Positions 14,628 through 21,905 of a stretch of 21,905 nucleotides of DNA are shown piece by piece. Made by a program: the position numbers and the translations under genes. Each line of letters starts with the position of its first letter. The first letter of the stretch is position 1. The DNA comes from JBFWYO01 sp050186335 (GTDB taxonomy: Bacteria > Pseudomonadota > Alphaproteobacteria > Bin65). Under the pieces are notes generated by a model. The model ran no database searches. It was not told the DNA's origin and was given only the letters and a program-made list of their open reading frames with translations. The stretch is taken from the NCBI GenBank assembly GCA_050186335.1, contig JBFWYO010000080.1:1-21905 (forward strand). Reading direction: 5' to 3'.

Positions 14628-16272
14628 GGCTGCTCCTCGCTTCGGGTAGGACGAGTTCGAAACTTGCACCGCTTTGCGCGCCGTGCGCAATAAGTTCGAT
14701 CCGGCCGTGCTGCGCTTCGATCAGGGTCCGGCTGATCGGCAGCCCCAACCCCATGCCGGTGTCCTTGGTGGTGAAGAACGGCTCGAAGATCCGTTCGGCC
14801 TGCTCGGCGGCGATGCCGGGGCCGGAATCGGCAACCTTCACCGCGATCTTGTCGCGGCCCACTCTGCGCGCGGAAATGTCGATGCGCCGTTTGTCTCGCG
14901 GCGAATCATTTAATGCGTCGATCGCGTTGTTCAACAGGTTGACCAGCACCTGCGTCAGCTGAATCTGGTCGGCCGTCACCCGCAGCGCGGGCTCAGCGAG
15001 TTGCGCGGCGATCTGCACGCCTGCGCCGGCGGCGCGCGCGCGCACCAATCCGATCGAGTCGTCGATCGTGTCGCGCAGCAGCACGCTGGCCAGCCGTATC
15101 TCGCCGCGGCGCAGGAACGCGCGCAGCCGGCGCACCACTTCGGCCGCGCGCATCGCCTGCTGCTCGGCGCGATCGAGCGCATCGAGTGTCTCGGCGGTCG
15201 CGTTCTCCGGTAGCTGCGCCTTGGCGACGCGCAGATAGTTGACCAGCGCGGTCAACGGCTGGTTCAACTCGTGGGCCAGCCCGGTCGCGACTTCGCCGGT
15301 CGAACTGAAGCGCGCCAGATGCGCCATCTGGTCGCGCAATTCGCGCTGTCCCGCTTCCTGGGCGCGCCGTTCCTCGACGACGATTCCGATCAGCTGCCCG
15401 GTCACCGCCAGCGTCAGCATCAAGGCCTGCAATTGAACGAAGACGGTCGCATCGTTCTTGTCCACGTACGAGGAGACGATGACAGCAATCTGCACCGCCA
15501 GGCACGCCCATGCGGCGCCGGTCAGGCCGCGCCGCAGCGCGATCCACGCCACCGGCAGAAACAACAGGTAGAAGAACTTGAACTCGTCGGTGGCTTCGAC
15601 GCCGAATACCAGCCACAGGCACGCCAACAGAAACGCCGCCTGCAATGCGTCCGTGCCGGCGACGTGGCGGCGCCATCGTTTCAGTTGTGCGAGACGCGCC
15701 GAAGCCAGGCGCAACAGCAGCGGCGTGAATGCGATGACGCCGATCGAATCGCCGACCCAGTACCGCAGCGCAGCTTCGACGAAGCGTTCCGGCGCCAGGT
15801 GGCCGAACAGCACGAGCGGCGCCACGAATCCGATGGCCGCCAGGCTCGCCGCCGCGACACCGCCGGCGAACAGCAGGCCCAGGTCGCGGACCGAACGGAT
15901 TTTCGCCGCCGGGCCGAGCCGCGTGCGCAGCGGCATCGCCACTAAGCAGTAGAACACGGCGACAACGGCGCAGCCGATCACCACGGCGATCGACGGCACG
16001 GGGAAGCCGCGCACCACGATATCCGCCAGCAGCGCGCCTGCGAACACCAGTGGCGCCGCGGCCGGTCCGATCAGCAGCAACGTCGCCAGCGACAGGCCGG
16101 CGGCCGGGTTCCACGGCGTGATGGCAAAACCGGCGATCGGATAGACGAAACTGACCCAGTCGACGCCCAGATACAGCAGCACGAACGCGGCGCCGAACGC
16201 CAAGCGGCCGGCTTTGCCGGCGGGCAGGAACGCGGATTTCAGGGGCTGATGGGCGTCCAAGAGCGGCGGCAC
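14620..16272 (-). CDS. MASE1-type sensor histidine kinase
   Basis: This is a 550-residue membrane kinase. Residues 25-300 hold about eight hydrophobic segments of the MASE1 type (ITPWNPAAGLSLATLLLIGP, YWVGDSIGVIAFTPLLL). After a short coiled-coil-like linker comes HisKA with phospho-His H334 in STGEVATGLAHELNQPLTAL, then HATPase with the N-box QVLVNLLNNAIDAL, the G1 DSGPGI and the G2 GMGLGLPIS. The catalytic half is NtrY/FixL-like, but no PAS domain is visible, so the signal is sensed by the membrane part. The start is GTG at 16272; an in-frame TAA lies about 27 bases upstream and no better ATG exists. The ribosome site is poor. It overlaps the response regulator gene by 8 bp. Confidence 0.9.
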   Translation of the reverse strand: MPPLLDAHQPLKSAFLPAGKAGRLAFGAAFVLLYLGVDWVSFVYPIAGFAITPWNPAAGLSLATLLLIGPAAAPLVFAGALLADIVVRGFPVPSIAVVIGCAVVAVFYCLVAMPLRTRLGPAAKIRSVRDLGLLFAGGVAAASLAAIGFVAPLVLFGHLAPERFVEAALRYWVGDSIGVIAFTPLLLRLASARLAQLKRWRRHVAGTDALQAAFLLACLWLVFGVEATDEFKFFYLLFLPVAWIALRRGLTGAAWACLAVQIAVIVSSYVDKNDATVFVQLQALMLTLAVTGQLIGIVVEERRAQEAGQRELRDQMAHLARFSSTGEVATGLAHELNQPLTALVNYLRVAKAQLPENATAETLDALDRAEQQAMRAAEVVRRLRAFLRRGEIRLASVLLRDTIDDSIGLVRARAAGAGVQIAAQLAEPALRVTADQIQLTQVLVNLLNNAIDALNDSPRDKRRIDISARRVGRDKIAVKVADSGPGIAAEQAERIFEPFFTTKDTGMGLGLPISRTLIEAQHGRIELIAHGAQSGASFELVLPEARSSHD

Positions 16273-16357
16273 CGGGTTGCGAGGGTTGTCCCGAGTTTAG
16301 CCCCGGCGCCGTTCGCCCGCCAAATGCCGGTATGCCGTGTCGCGCGCCGCGGCCGCG

Positions 16358-17773
16358 TCAGCCTTGGGCTGCCTGCGGCAGCGCGAATGGGTGCGCGCGT
16401 TCGTAGGCGCGGCACACTTGCAGCATGCGCCGCTCGCTGTGGAACGGCCCGACCAGTTGGAACGCCACCGGCAATCCGTCGCGCGCCACGCCGCACGGCA
16501 CGCTGGCCGCCGGATGGCGCGACAGGTTGAACGGATAGGTGAACGGCGTCCAATCGACCCAGCTATCCTTGTCGCTGTCGCCCCCGGATCCACCGGGCCG
16601 GTTGAGTCCGACATCGAATGCGGTCAGCGGCAGTTGCGGCGTGATGAAAAAATCGTAGCGTTGGAAAAACCGGTTCATCGCCTGGCCGATCTCGCGCCTG
16701 TGCGCATCGGCGGTCAGCCAGCGATCGATCGAATAGGTGCCGCCGATGCGCGCGATCTCGCGCAGGCCGGGGTCGATCTGCGCCTGCGCCTCGGGCGAAA
16801 ACGAGTTCACCAGCGCATGCGCCGGCGCATACCAATGCACTTGGAAGGTTTCGGCCACGTTGCCCAGTTGCGGCTCGTCCTCGATCATGTCGGCACCGAG
16901 CGCGCCCAGCGCCTTGACCGCCTGATCGACCAGGCGTTTGACCTCCGGCATGACCTTGTGTCCGCCCAGGTTGCGCGAGAACGCGATGCGCAGCCCCTTG
17001 GCGCCGCCCTTGTCGATGTCCTTCAAATAATCCTCGGCGGTCGGCGGCAGGGCGAACCAGTCGCGCCAATCGGGCTGCGCGATGACGTTCAGCATCAGCG
17101 CCGCATCGGCCACCGAGCGCGTCATGGGGCCCACATTGGCCAGCGTGCCGAACGGGCTGGCCGGAAAGGCCGGCACACGGCCGAACGTGGCCTTCAAGCC
17201 GAAGATTCCGGTGAGCGCCGCCGGAATGCGGATCGAGCCGCCGCCGTCGGTGCCGAAGTGCAGGGCGCCCATGCCGAGCGCCGCCGCCACGGCGGCGCCG
17301 CCGCTCGATCCGCCGGGGGTTTTCTTCTTGTTCCACGGGTTGCGCGTGATCCCGGTCAGCGGGCTGTCGGTCACGCCTTTCCAGCCCAGCTCCGGCGTCG
17401 TCGTCTTGCCCAGCAGCACCGCGCCGCTTTCGCGCATGCGGGCGACGCCGGGCGCGTCGTCATTCCATTTCTGGTTCGGATCGATCGCCTTCGAGCCGCG
17501 CAGCGTGGACCAGCCGCGCGTCAGCAGAATGTCCTTCACGGTCACCGGCACGCCGTCCAATGGCCCGAGCGGCTTGCCGCCGTGCCAGCGCTTCTCGGCG
17601 CGCTTGGCGTCGGCCAGCGCGGATTTTTCGTCGACCAGCCGGAACGCGTTGTAGACCGGGTTGAGCTTTTCGATGCGCGCCAGCGCCGCCTTCGTCGCCT
17701 CGACCGGCGATGCCTTCTTCTTCCTATATAAGGTGAGCAATTCAACCGCGGATGCGAGCGCCAGATCGGTCAT
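16358..17773 (-). CDS. amidase-signature family amidase
   Basis: This 471-residue serine amidase has the Ser-cisSer-Lys triad: K80 (PVTVKD), S156 (TPGGSSGG) and S180 (GTDGGGSIRIPA). The cis-Ser to nucleophile spacing is 24, as in fatty acid amide hydrolase. The remaining family blocks DGVPVTVKDI, GATT-like LGKTTTPELGW and GPMTRSVADAALML are present. It has no signal peptide, so it is cytoplasmic. The start ATG at 17773 overlaps the stop of the Nudix gene as ATGA, so translation is coupled. The substrate amide cannot be told from sequence; the coupled Nudix/DUF4743 enzyme hints at a joint degradation or repair route. It lies 85 bp before the kinase gene on the same strand. Confidence 0.92.
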   Translation of the reverse strand: MTDLALASAVELLTLYRKKKASPVEATKAALARIEKLNPVYNAFRLVDEKSALADAKRAEKRWHGGKPLGPLDGVPVTVKDILLTRGWSTLRGSKAIDPNQKWNDDAPGVARMRESGAVLLGKTTTPELGWKGVTDSPLTGITRNPWNKKKTPGGSSGGAAVAAALGMGALHFGTDGGGSIRIPAALTGIFGLKATFGRVPAFPASPFGTLANVGPMTRSVADAALMLNVIAQPDWRDWFALPPTAEDYLKDIDKGGAKGLRIAFSRNLGGHKVMPEVKRLVDQAVKALGALGADMIEDEPQLGNVAETFQVHWYAPAHALVNSFSPEAQAQIDPGLREIARIGGTYSIDRWLTADAHRREIGQAMNRFFQRYDFFITPQLPLTAFDVGLNRPGGSGGDSDKDSWVDWTPFTYPFNLSRHPAASVPCGVARDGLPVAFQLVGPFHSERRMLQVCRAYERAHPFALPQAAQG

Positions 17774-18708
17774 CGGTGCAGCCCCTTGACGATGTCCTGA
17801 TAGTCTTCGTGCTCGGGCGGCAGGATGCCGTGGCGCACCAGGAAATCGATGATCACCAGATTGCAGTTGAACTTGAACTCGCGGGTCTCGCGTACGATCT
17901 CGGCCACTCGCTCGATCGGCCATAAATAGAACTCGTCGATTTCGCCGTCGGTGTTCTCGGGCACGAAATCGGCCGGAAGCTCCAGATCATAGCAGAACTG
18001 CACGTCGGGCTTCACCCCTTCGGGCACATCGCAGCAATACGAGATGGCTCCCACCGCGTGCGCCCGCAGGGCGAGCGCGCGCGGAATATTGGCTTCCTCG
18101 GCGCATTCCTTGATCAGGTTTTCGGTCAGCGACAGGCCGATCGGCTGCCCGCCGGCGACCATATTGTCGAGCAGGCCCGGAAACGTGGGCTTGTTCCTGG
18201 CCCGGCGGCCGACCCACATGCGAATGCGGCCGCCGTCGCGCACGAAACCGTTCATGTGCACGCCGTAGGACGTCATGCCCAGGAACGGCATCGCCGCACG
18301 CTCCAGTTGCAGAAACGGCGCGGCGCCGAACCGTTCGCCGACCGGGTACGGCTCGTCGCGCCAGCCCTTGATCAGCCCTTCGCCGGCCAGTTCGCGCATG
18401 ACGCGTTCGAGCGCCCGCGTGCGCTTGTCGAACGTGTCGAGCGCCGGATGGAGTTCGACGCGGCCGTCGGAAACTTGAAATACCAAGGGATAACGTCCCA
18501 GCGTTGCGACGAAATCCTGGCGAATCCGTCCAAGCTGCGCGCGGCCGACGAAAAGCGGGCGGAAACGACCCGGACGATGGTCGTTACATTCGGCGATGCG
18601 GTCGAGATAGCTCACGAAAGCCGGCCTATCCGCGCGCGCCGAACGAGCCGAAGGCGGGCGAAAAAAGCGAGTCGGTTCGGCGCGAATCGCCTCGCGGATT
18701 CGTGTCAT
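17770..18708 (-). CDS. DUF4743 / Nudix hydrolase
   Basis: This 312-residue protein has an N-terminal DUF4743 region (about 30-145) and a Nudix domain (about 145-290). The Nudix box is at residues 186-208: G-x5-L192-x7-K200-E201-C202-A203-E204-E205-A206-N207-I208. It keeps the metal-binding E201/E204/E205 but has Leu for the first Glu, Lys for Arg and Asn for Gly. DNMVAGGQPIG and IKECAEEA are typical of this subgroup. Yeast and plant relatives fused or related to thiamine pyrophosphokinase hydrolyse damaged thiamine diphosphate, which is established for those proteins, not for this one. The start may be 18708 or 18738; the first has a GAAGAG site upstream. Its stop overlaps the amidase start. 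Confidence 0.88.
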   Translation of the reverse strand: MTRIREAIRAEPTRFFRPPSARSARADRPAFVSYLDRIAECNDHRPGRFRPLFVGRAQLGRIRQDFVATLGRYPLVFQVSDGRVELHPALDTFDKRTRALERVMRELAGEGLIKGWRDEPYPVGERFGAAPFLQLERAAMPFLGMTSYGVHMNGFVRDGGRIRMWVGRRARNKPTFPGLLDNMVAGGQPIGLSLTENLIKECAEEANIPRALALRAHAVGAISYCCDVPEGVKPDVQFCYDLELPADFVPENTDGEIDEFYLWPIERVAEIVRETREFKFNCNLVIIDFLVRHGILPPEHEDYQDIVKGLHR

Positions 18709-18744
18709 GTTGTGGAGCTCTTCGGCCTGTCCCGCCATATCCAG

Positions 18745-18774
18745 TTGACATTAATTAACGCCACTTCTTATGAT
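18745..18774 (+). promoter_or_regulatory. near-consensus sigma-70 promoter
   Basis: TTGACA (18745-18750) and TATGAT (18769-18774) are spaced by 18 bp. The first is a full consensus and the second 5 of 6. Transcription would begin near 18781, so an ATG at 18770 lies inside the -10 box and cannot be the start of the gene; the ATG at 18812 is favoured. Confidence 0.75.
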
Positions 18775-18791
18775 TAATAATCTGTTAATAA
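18774..18791. repeat. direct repeat TTAATAA x2 at a transcription start
   Basis: TTAATAA occurs at 18774-18780 and 18785-18791, an 11-bp period (one helical turn), spanning the predicted start point. The palindrome GATTAATAATC overlaps it. A regulator-binding site is possible but AT-rich promoters give such patterns by chance. Confidence 0.35.
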
Positions 18792-18811
18792 ATCACTGCT
18801 CCCGTGGTGAC

Positions 18812-19261
18812 ATGCCCGAAGGTCTCACACTCTCCGAACTGTTCCAAAATCCCGAATCATTGATAACCGACTGGCGCCGCGATGGCGAGGGGAGGTTGTT
18901 CAGGCTCGCGTCGCTGTCGCTGCGCGATCCGGGTCTGAGCGGGCGCGGCGGCCTGTGCCTGGTCGGCTTCGGCACGCATCGGTTGACCGCGCTGGTGGCC
19001 GGCCAGTCGGACGATCTCGGCTACGATCTCACGCAGCTGCGCTGGCGGCGCGAAGTGATCGGCTTCGAACGCTACGGCGGCGTGTGGGTGACGTGGCGCG
19101 AAATGCCGGTCCCGTATCGCAGCGGCACGGAACATTATCTCGTCCAACAATTGCAGCCGGTGCTCTCCAAGTGCCGGCCGGACGCGACGGCAATTCCGGT
19201 TTCCATCCCGCCCGAATTCGGCGGCCCGAAACCGCGGCGCAAAATCTCGCTGTTCGTCTAG
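18812..19261 (+). CDS. small protein with degenerate GIY-YIG-like fold, unknown function
   Basis: This 149-residue protein starts at 18812, the first ATG after the predicted transcription start. A stretch at about 45-120 has the order GLCLVGFGTHRLTALVAGQS, R-x-x-x-V-I-G-F-E-R-Y-G-G-V-W-V-T-W, then Y-R-S-G-T-E-H-Y-L-V-x-x-L-x-P-V-L. This resembles a GIY-YIG-like family common in proteobacteria, whose members read GVYV...VGQ, L-Y-V-T-W and E-R-Y-L...L-R-P-L. The canonical GIY and YIG residues are mostly replaced (GLC, LVAG), so nuclease activity is unlikely on this evidence. It is divergent from the Nudix gene. The family link is my inference. Confidence 0.7.
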   Translation: MPEGLTLSELFQNPESLITDWRRDGEGRLFRLASLSLRDPGLSGRGGLCLVGFGTHRLTALVAGQSDDLGYDLTQLRWRREVIGFERYGGVWVTWREMPVPYRSGTEHYLVQQLQPVLSKCRPDATAIPVSIPPEFGGPKPRRKISLFV

Positions 19262-19369
19262 CCGCCGATTTAGGGCCTCATCCTGCGTGCGCGCGGCACG
19301 CGCGCGTATCGAAGAATGGGCAGCCGGCGCGCCGGAACGCGAACTTCTGCGCGTGCGGCGCACCGTGCC

Positions 19370-19603
19370 TTAGCGCGTCAACACCGCGCCGAACAGAAAC
19401 CCCGCCGCCGTGCCCAGGATCGACAGCACCACGGCAAGCCAGCCGAGCGTCTTGCGCGCCGACGTCGCCATGCCGAGCAGCCCGAACAGCACGCCCATGA
19501 TGCCCATCGGCAGCGGCAGAAACGCCGCCGCCGCCGCGCACACGATGCCGGCCAGCGAGAGCAGGAACGAGAAGAGGGGATGGCGGCGCGTCAAGGCAAG
19601 CAT
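19370..19603 (-). CDS. small two-helix membrane protein, unknown function
   Basis: The 77-residue product (MLALTRRHPLFSF...) has hydrophobic segments at about 10-30 and 33-46 and at 53-74, so it spans the membrane two or three times. It is rich in Gly, Ala and Leu, with a short basic N-terminus. The start at 19603 is the first ATG before the hydrophobic part; a frame from 19720 would add 39 charged residues. The ribosome site is weak. It lies 76 bp downstream of the mutase on the same strand. Similar short DUF-type membrane proteins are common and uncharacterised. Confidence 0.55.
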   Translation of the reverse strand: MLALTRRHPLFSFLLSLAGIVCAAAAAFLPLPMGIMGVLFGLLGMATSARKTLGWLAVVLSILGTAAGFLFGAVLTR

Positions 19604-19679
19604 GGCGTCAGAATAACAAACGTCATCGCTCGGCGCGAAGTTTGTTGTGCGGTTTCTGCCGCGTCCCCGGCCCGCCGCT

Positions 19680-21737
19680 TTATGCGGCGCGTTTATTCGC
19701 CGCGTCGATGATCGAAACAATATCGGCCATGATCGCGGTCATGTCGAAATTCTTCGGTGTGTAGACGGCGGCGACGCCGGCATGTTTGAGGGTTTGTTCG
19801 TCGGCCGGCGGGATGATGCCGCCGACCACGACCGGGATATCGCCGATGCCGGACGCGCGCATCTTCTCGAGCACCTCCTGGGCAAGCGTTCCGTGCGAGC
19901 CCGACAGGATCGACAGGCCGACCACGTGCACGCCTTCCTCGATCGCGGCGTTGACGATCTGCGCGGGCGTCAGTCGAATCCCCTCGTAGACAACTTCGAA
20001 ACCGGCATCGCGCGCCTTCACCGCGATCTGCTCGGCGCCGTTCGAATGACCGTCCAGACCCGGCTTGCCGACCAGCATTTTGAGCCGGCGACCGAGGCGC
20101 TTGGAGAGCGCATCGACGCGCGCGCGCACGTCGTCGAGCGCGGTTTGCGCGGCATCGCCGCCGGTATGAATCTGCGCCGCGCGTCCGACGCCGGTCGGCG
20201 CGCGATAGAGGCCGTAGATTTGCCGCAGCGTTTCGCCCCATTCGCCGGTCGTCACACCCGCATGCGCGCAGGCGATCGACGGTTCCATGACGTTGCGCGC
20301 CTCTTTGGCCGCGCGGGCCAGCGCGTCGATTGCCGCCTTGGCCTTGGGCTCGTCGCGCTGCCTGCGCCAGGCCTCGAGGCGCAGGACTTGCTCGCGCTCG
20401 GCGCGCGGATCGACGCTCAGAAATCCGCCGTCCTCGCCGCCGGCGAGCGGCGACGGCGCGGTTTCGGTGAACGCGTTGACGCCGACGACGGTCATGGCAC
20501 CCGATTCGATCGCCATCTGGCGCGCGGTGTTGGACTCGACGAGCCTCTGCTTCATATAGGCGTTTTCGACCGCGGCGACGGCGCCGCCCATGCGCTCGAT
20601 GCGCGCTAGTTCATCTTTTGCCGCCGCCTTGAGTTCCGCGACCTTGGCGGCGATCTCCGGCGAGCCGTTGAAGATGTCGCCATACTCCAGAAGATCGGTT
20701 TCGAACGCGACGATCTGTTGCAGGCGCAGACTCCATTGCTGGTCCCATGGGCGCGGCAGGCCCATCGCCTCGTTCCAGGCCGGCAACTGTACGGCGCGCG
20801 CGCGGGCGTCCTTGGACAGCACCACCGCCAGCATTTCGATCAGGATGCGATAGACGTTGTTTTCCGGCTGCTGCTCGGTCAGGCCCAGCGAGTTCACCTG
20901 CACACCGTATCGAAAGCGCCGAAACTTCTCGTCCTCGATGCCGTAGCGCGTGCGGCACAACTCGTCCCAGAGTTCCGTGAACGCGCGCATCTTGCAGATT
21001 TCGGTGATGAACCGGATTCCGGCGTTGACGAAGAACGACATGCGCCCGACGACGGCCGGAAATTCGGCGGCGGAGATTTGCCCGCCGGCCTTCACCTTGT
21101 CGAGCACGCATTGCGCGGTGGCGAGCGCGAAGGCGAGTTCCTGCACCGGCGCGGCACCCGCCTCCTGCAGGTGATACGAGCACACGTTCATCGGGTTCCA
21201 CTTCGGCACTTCGCGCGCGCAGAACGCAATCGTGTCGGTGGTGAGTGTCAGGCTCGGCTCGGGCGGAAAAATATACGTGCCGCGCGACAGGTACTCCTTG
21301 ATGATGTCGTTCTGCGTGGTGCCCGACAATTCGCCGCGCCTGGCGCCCTGCTTCTCCGCGGCGGCAATATAAAGTGCCAGCAGCCACGCCGCGGTTGCGT
21401 TGATGGTCATCGACGTGTTCATGCGCGAAAGCGGGATGTCGCGGAACAGCGTTGCCATGTCGCCCAGGTGGCAGATCGGCACGCCGACCTTGCCGACTTC
21501 GCCGCGCGCCAGCGCATGGTCGCTGTCGTAGCCGGTCTGGGTCGGCAGATCGAAGGCGACCGAAAGGCCGGTTTGGCCCTTGGCCAAATTCGCGCGGTAC
21601 AGCTCGTTCGACGCCTCGGCCGAGGAGTGCCCTGAATAAGTGCGGATCAGCCAGGGCGCTTCGCGCTTGGCCGGCTTTCCGGAACCCGCCGGCGTGCTCT
21701 TGTGCGATGCGTCAGAACGGTCGGATTTCCCAGTCAT
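19680..21737 (-). CDS. ecm: ethylmalonyl-CoA mutase, coenzyme B12-dependent
   Basis: Ecm converts ethylmalonyl-CoA to methylsuccinyl-CoA in the ethylmalonyl-CoA pathway for acetyl-CoA assimilation. The protein has 685 residues, shorter than methylmalonyl-CoA mutase. The substrate domain reads GQTGLSVAFDLPTQTGYDSDHA, where methylmalonyl-CoA mutase has FDLATHRGYDSDHP. MNTSMTINATAAWLLALYI and NVCSYHLQEAGA are also conserved. The C-terminal B12-binding domain has the D-x-H-x-x-G motif D562-G-H564-S-N-G567, where H564 should ligate cobalt, and then GLSILSGSH and VVVGGIIP. The N-terminal 30 residues are Ser/Lys-rich and variable. The start ATG has AGGAG about 10 bp upstream. No other pathway gene (croR, ccr, mcd) is in the window. 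Confidence 0.9.
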   Translation of the reverse strand: MTGKSDRSDASHKSTPAGSGKPAKREAPWLIRTYSGHSSAEASNELYRANLAKGQTGLSVAFDLPTQTGYDSDHALARGEVGKVGVPICHLGDMATLFRDIPLSRMNTSMTINATAAWLLALYIAAAEKQGARRGELSGTTQNDIIKEYLSRGTYIFPPEPSLTLTTDTIAFCAREVPKWNPMNVCSYHLQEAGAAPVQELAFALATAQCVLDKVKAGGQISAAEFPAVVGRMSFFVNAGIRFITEICKMRAFTELWDELCRTRYGIEDEKFRRFRYGVQVNSLGLTEQQPENNVYRILIEMLAVVLSKDARARAVQLPAWNEAMGLPRPWDQQWSLRLQQIVAFETDLLEYGDIFNGSPEIAAKVAELKAAAKDELARIERMGGAVAAVENAYMKQRLVESNTARQMAIESGAMTVVGVNAFTETAPSPLAGGEDGGFLSVDPRAEREQVLRLEAWRRQRDEPKAKAAIDALARAAKEARNVMEPSIACAHAGVTTGEWGETLRQIYGLYRAPTGVGRAAQIHTGGDAAQTALDDVRARVDALSKRLGRRLKMLVGKPGLDGHSNGAEQIAVKARDAGFEVVYEGIRLTPAQIVNAAIEEGVHVVGLSILSGSHGTLAQEVLEKMRASGIGDIPVVVGGIIPPADEQTLKHAGVAAVYTPKNFDMTAIMADIVSIIDAANKRAA

Positions 21738-21905
21738 TTCAAGGCCGCTCCTGTTCGGTCAAAGGCACGATAATTACGTAAAACTGCCGGAAAAGAAATA
21801 AAATTACCAGTTCTGACTATCGCCTGGAAATTTTATGGCTATATTGCATTGCAAAATAAAACCGCTAATGTAAAAATGCAATGCAACAAATCGGTCACTT
21901 CCAAG
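21738..21905 (-). promoter_or_regulatory. AT-rich upstream region of ecm with inverted repeat
   Basis: This region is much richer in A and T than the rest of the window. It contains TTGCATTGCA (21844-21853) and its exact reverse complement TGCAATGCAA (21877-21886), 33 bp apart (about three helical turns). They lie 107-149 bp before the ecm start. Each arm holds TTGCA twice in tandem. Regulators of short-chain acyl-CoA metabolism in alphaproteobacteria (ScfR/PccR type) bind related TTTGCAAA boxes; the link is inferred. No clear -10/-35 pair is named. Confidence 0.5.

Noticed and set aside
12906..14693. 595-codon plus-strand open frame
   Set aside because: Arg/His/Gln-rich antisense shadow of the antiporter, response regulator and kinase genes, which have clear motifs on the minus strand.
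16337..17731. 464-codon plus-strand open frame opposite the amidase
   Set aside because: Arg/Gln/His-rich composition with no motif; the amidase on the other strand has an intact catalytic triad.

Overview
The window looks like a chromosomal segment of an alphaproteobacterium, probably Hyphomicrobiales or a close relative. The basis is high GC, an alphaproteobacterial-type HNH endonuclease, a dsbB-coq7 pair, an NtrY/FixL-like kinase with a FixJ-type regulator, a vitamin B12-dependent ethylmalonyl-CoA mutase, and a 105-bp palindromic intergenic element with perfect 11-bp ends of a kind common in this class. No rRNA, tRNA, CRISPR array, transposase or phage gene was seen, so most of it reads as ordinary core and accessory chromosome.

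Layout. Positions 1-1109 (minus) hold a UbiD-family decarboxylase gene broken by an in-frame TAG whose family-like reading frame continues to the window edge. Divergent from it is an AhpD/carboxymuconolactone-decarboxylase-like gene. DsbB and Coq7 follow as a translationally coupled pair, then a 63-residue exported peptide. Positions 3723-7247 (minus) encode a 1174-residue exported protein with a cysteine-paired N-terminal domain, a Val/Pro linker and about 17 helical modules. Ten of those modules form five near-identical 321-bp tandem units. A 404-bp intergenic region with an orphan terminator separates it from an exported alpha-carbonic anhydrase and a small cysteine-rich exported protein. 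Next come an HNH endonuclease (minus), a YdhR/ABM-like alpha-beta barrel protein, a terminator, the palindromic element, an esterase coupled to an AlkA-type glycosylase (minus), and GluQRS (plus).

From 18708 down to 12564 the minus strand carries Nudix (DUF4743), amidase, MASE1 histidine kinase, FixJ-type response regulator and a putative Na+/H+ antiporter. The first two overlap by ATGA and the kinase and regulator overlap by 8 bp. A divergent small gene with a degenerate GIY-YIG-like fold has a near-consensus sigma-70 promoter. The window ends with a small membrane protein and ethylmalonyl-CoA mutase (both minus). Upstream of the mutase lies an AT-rich region with a strong inverted repeat that could be an operator.

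The genes do not form one system. Three local stories stand out: (i) the repeat protein, which shows recent higher-order amplification of a two-module unit; (ii) coupled gene pairs with plausible joint roles (DsbB uses the quinone that Coq7 helps make; Nudix with amidase; kinase with regulator); (iii) the interrupted UbiD gene.
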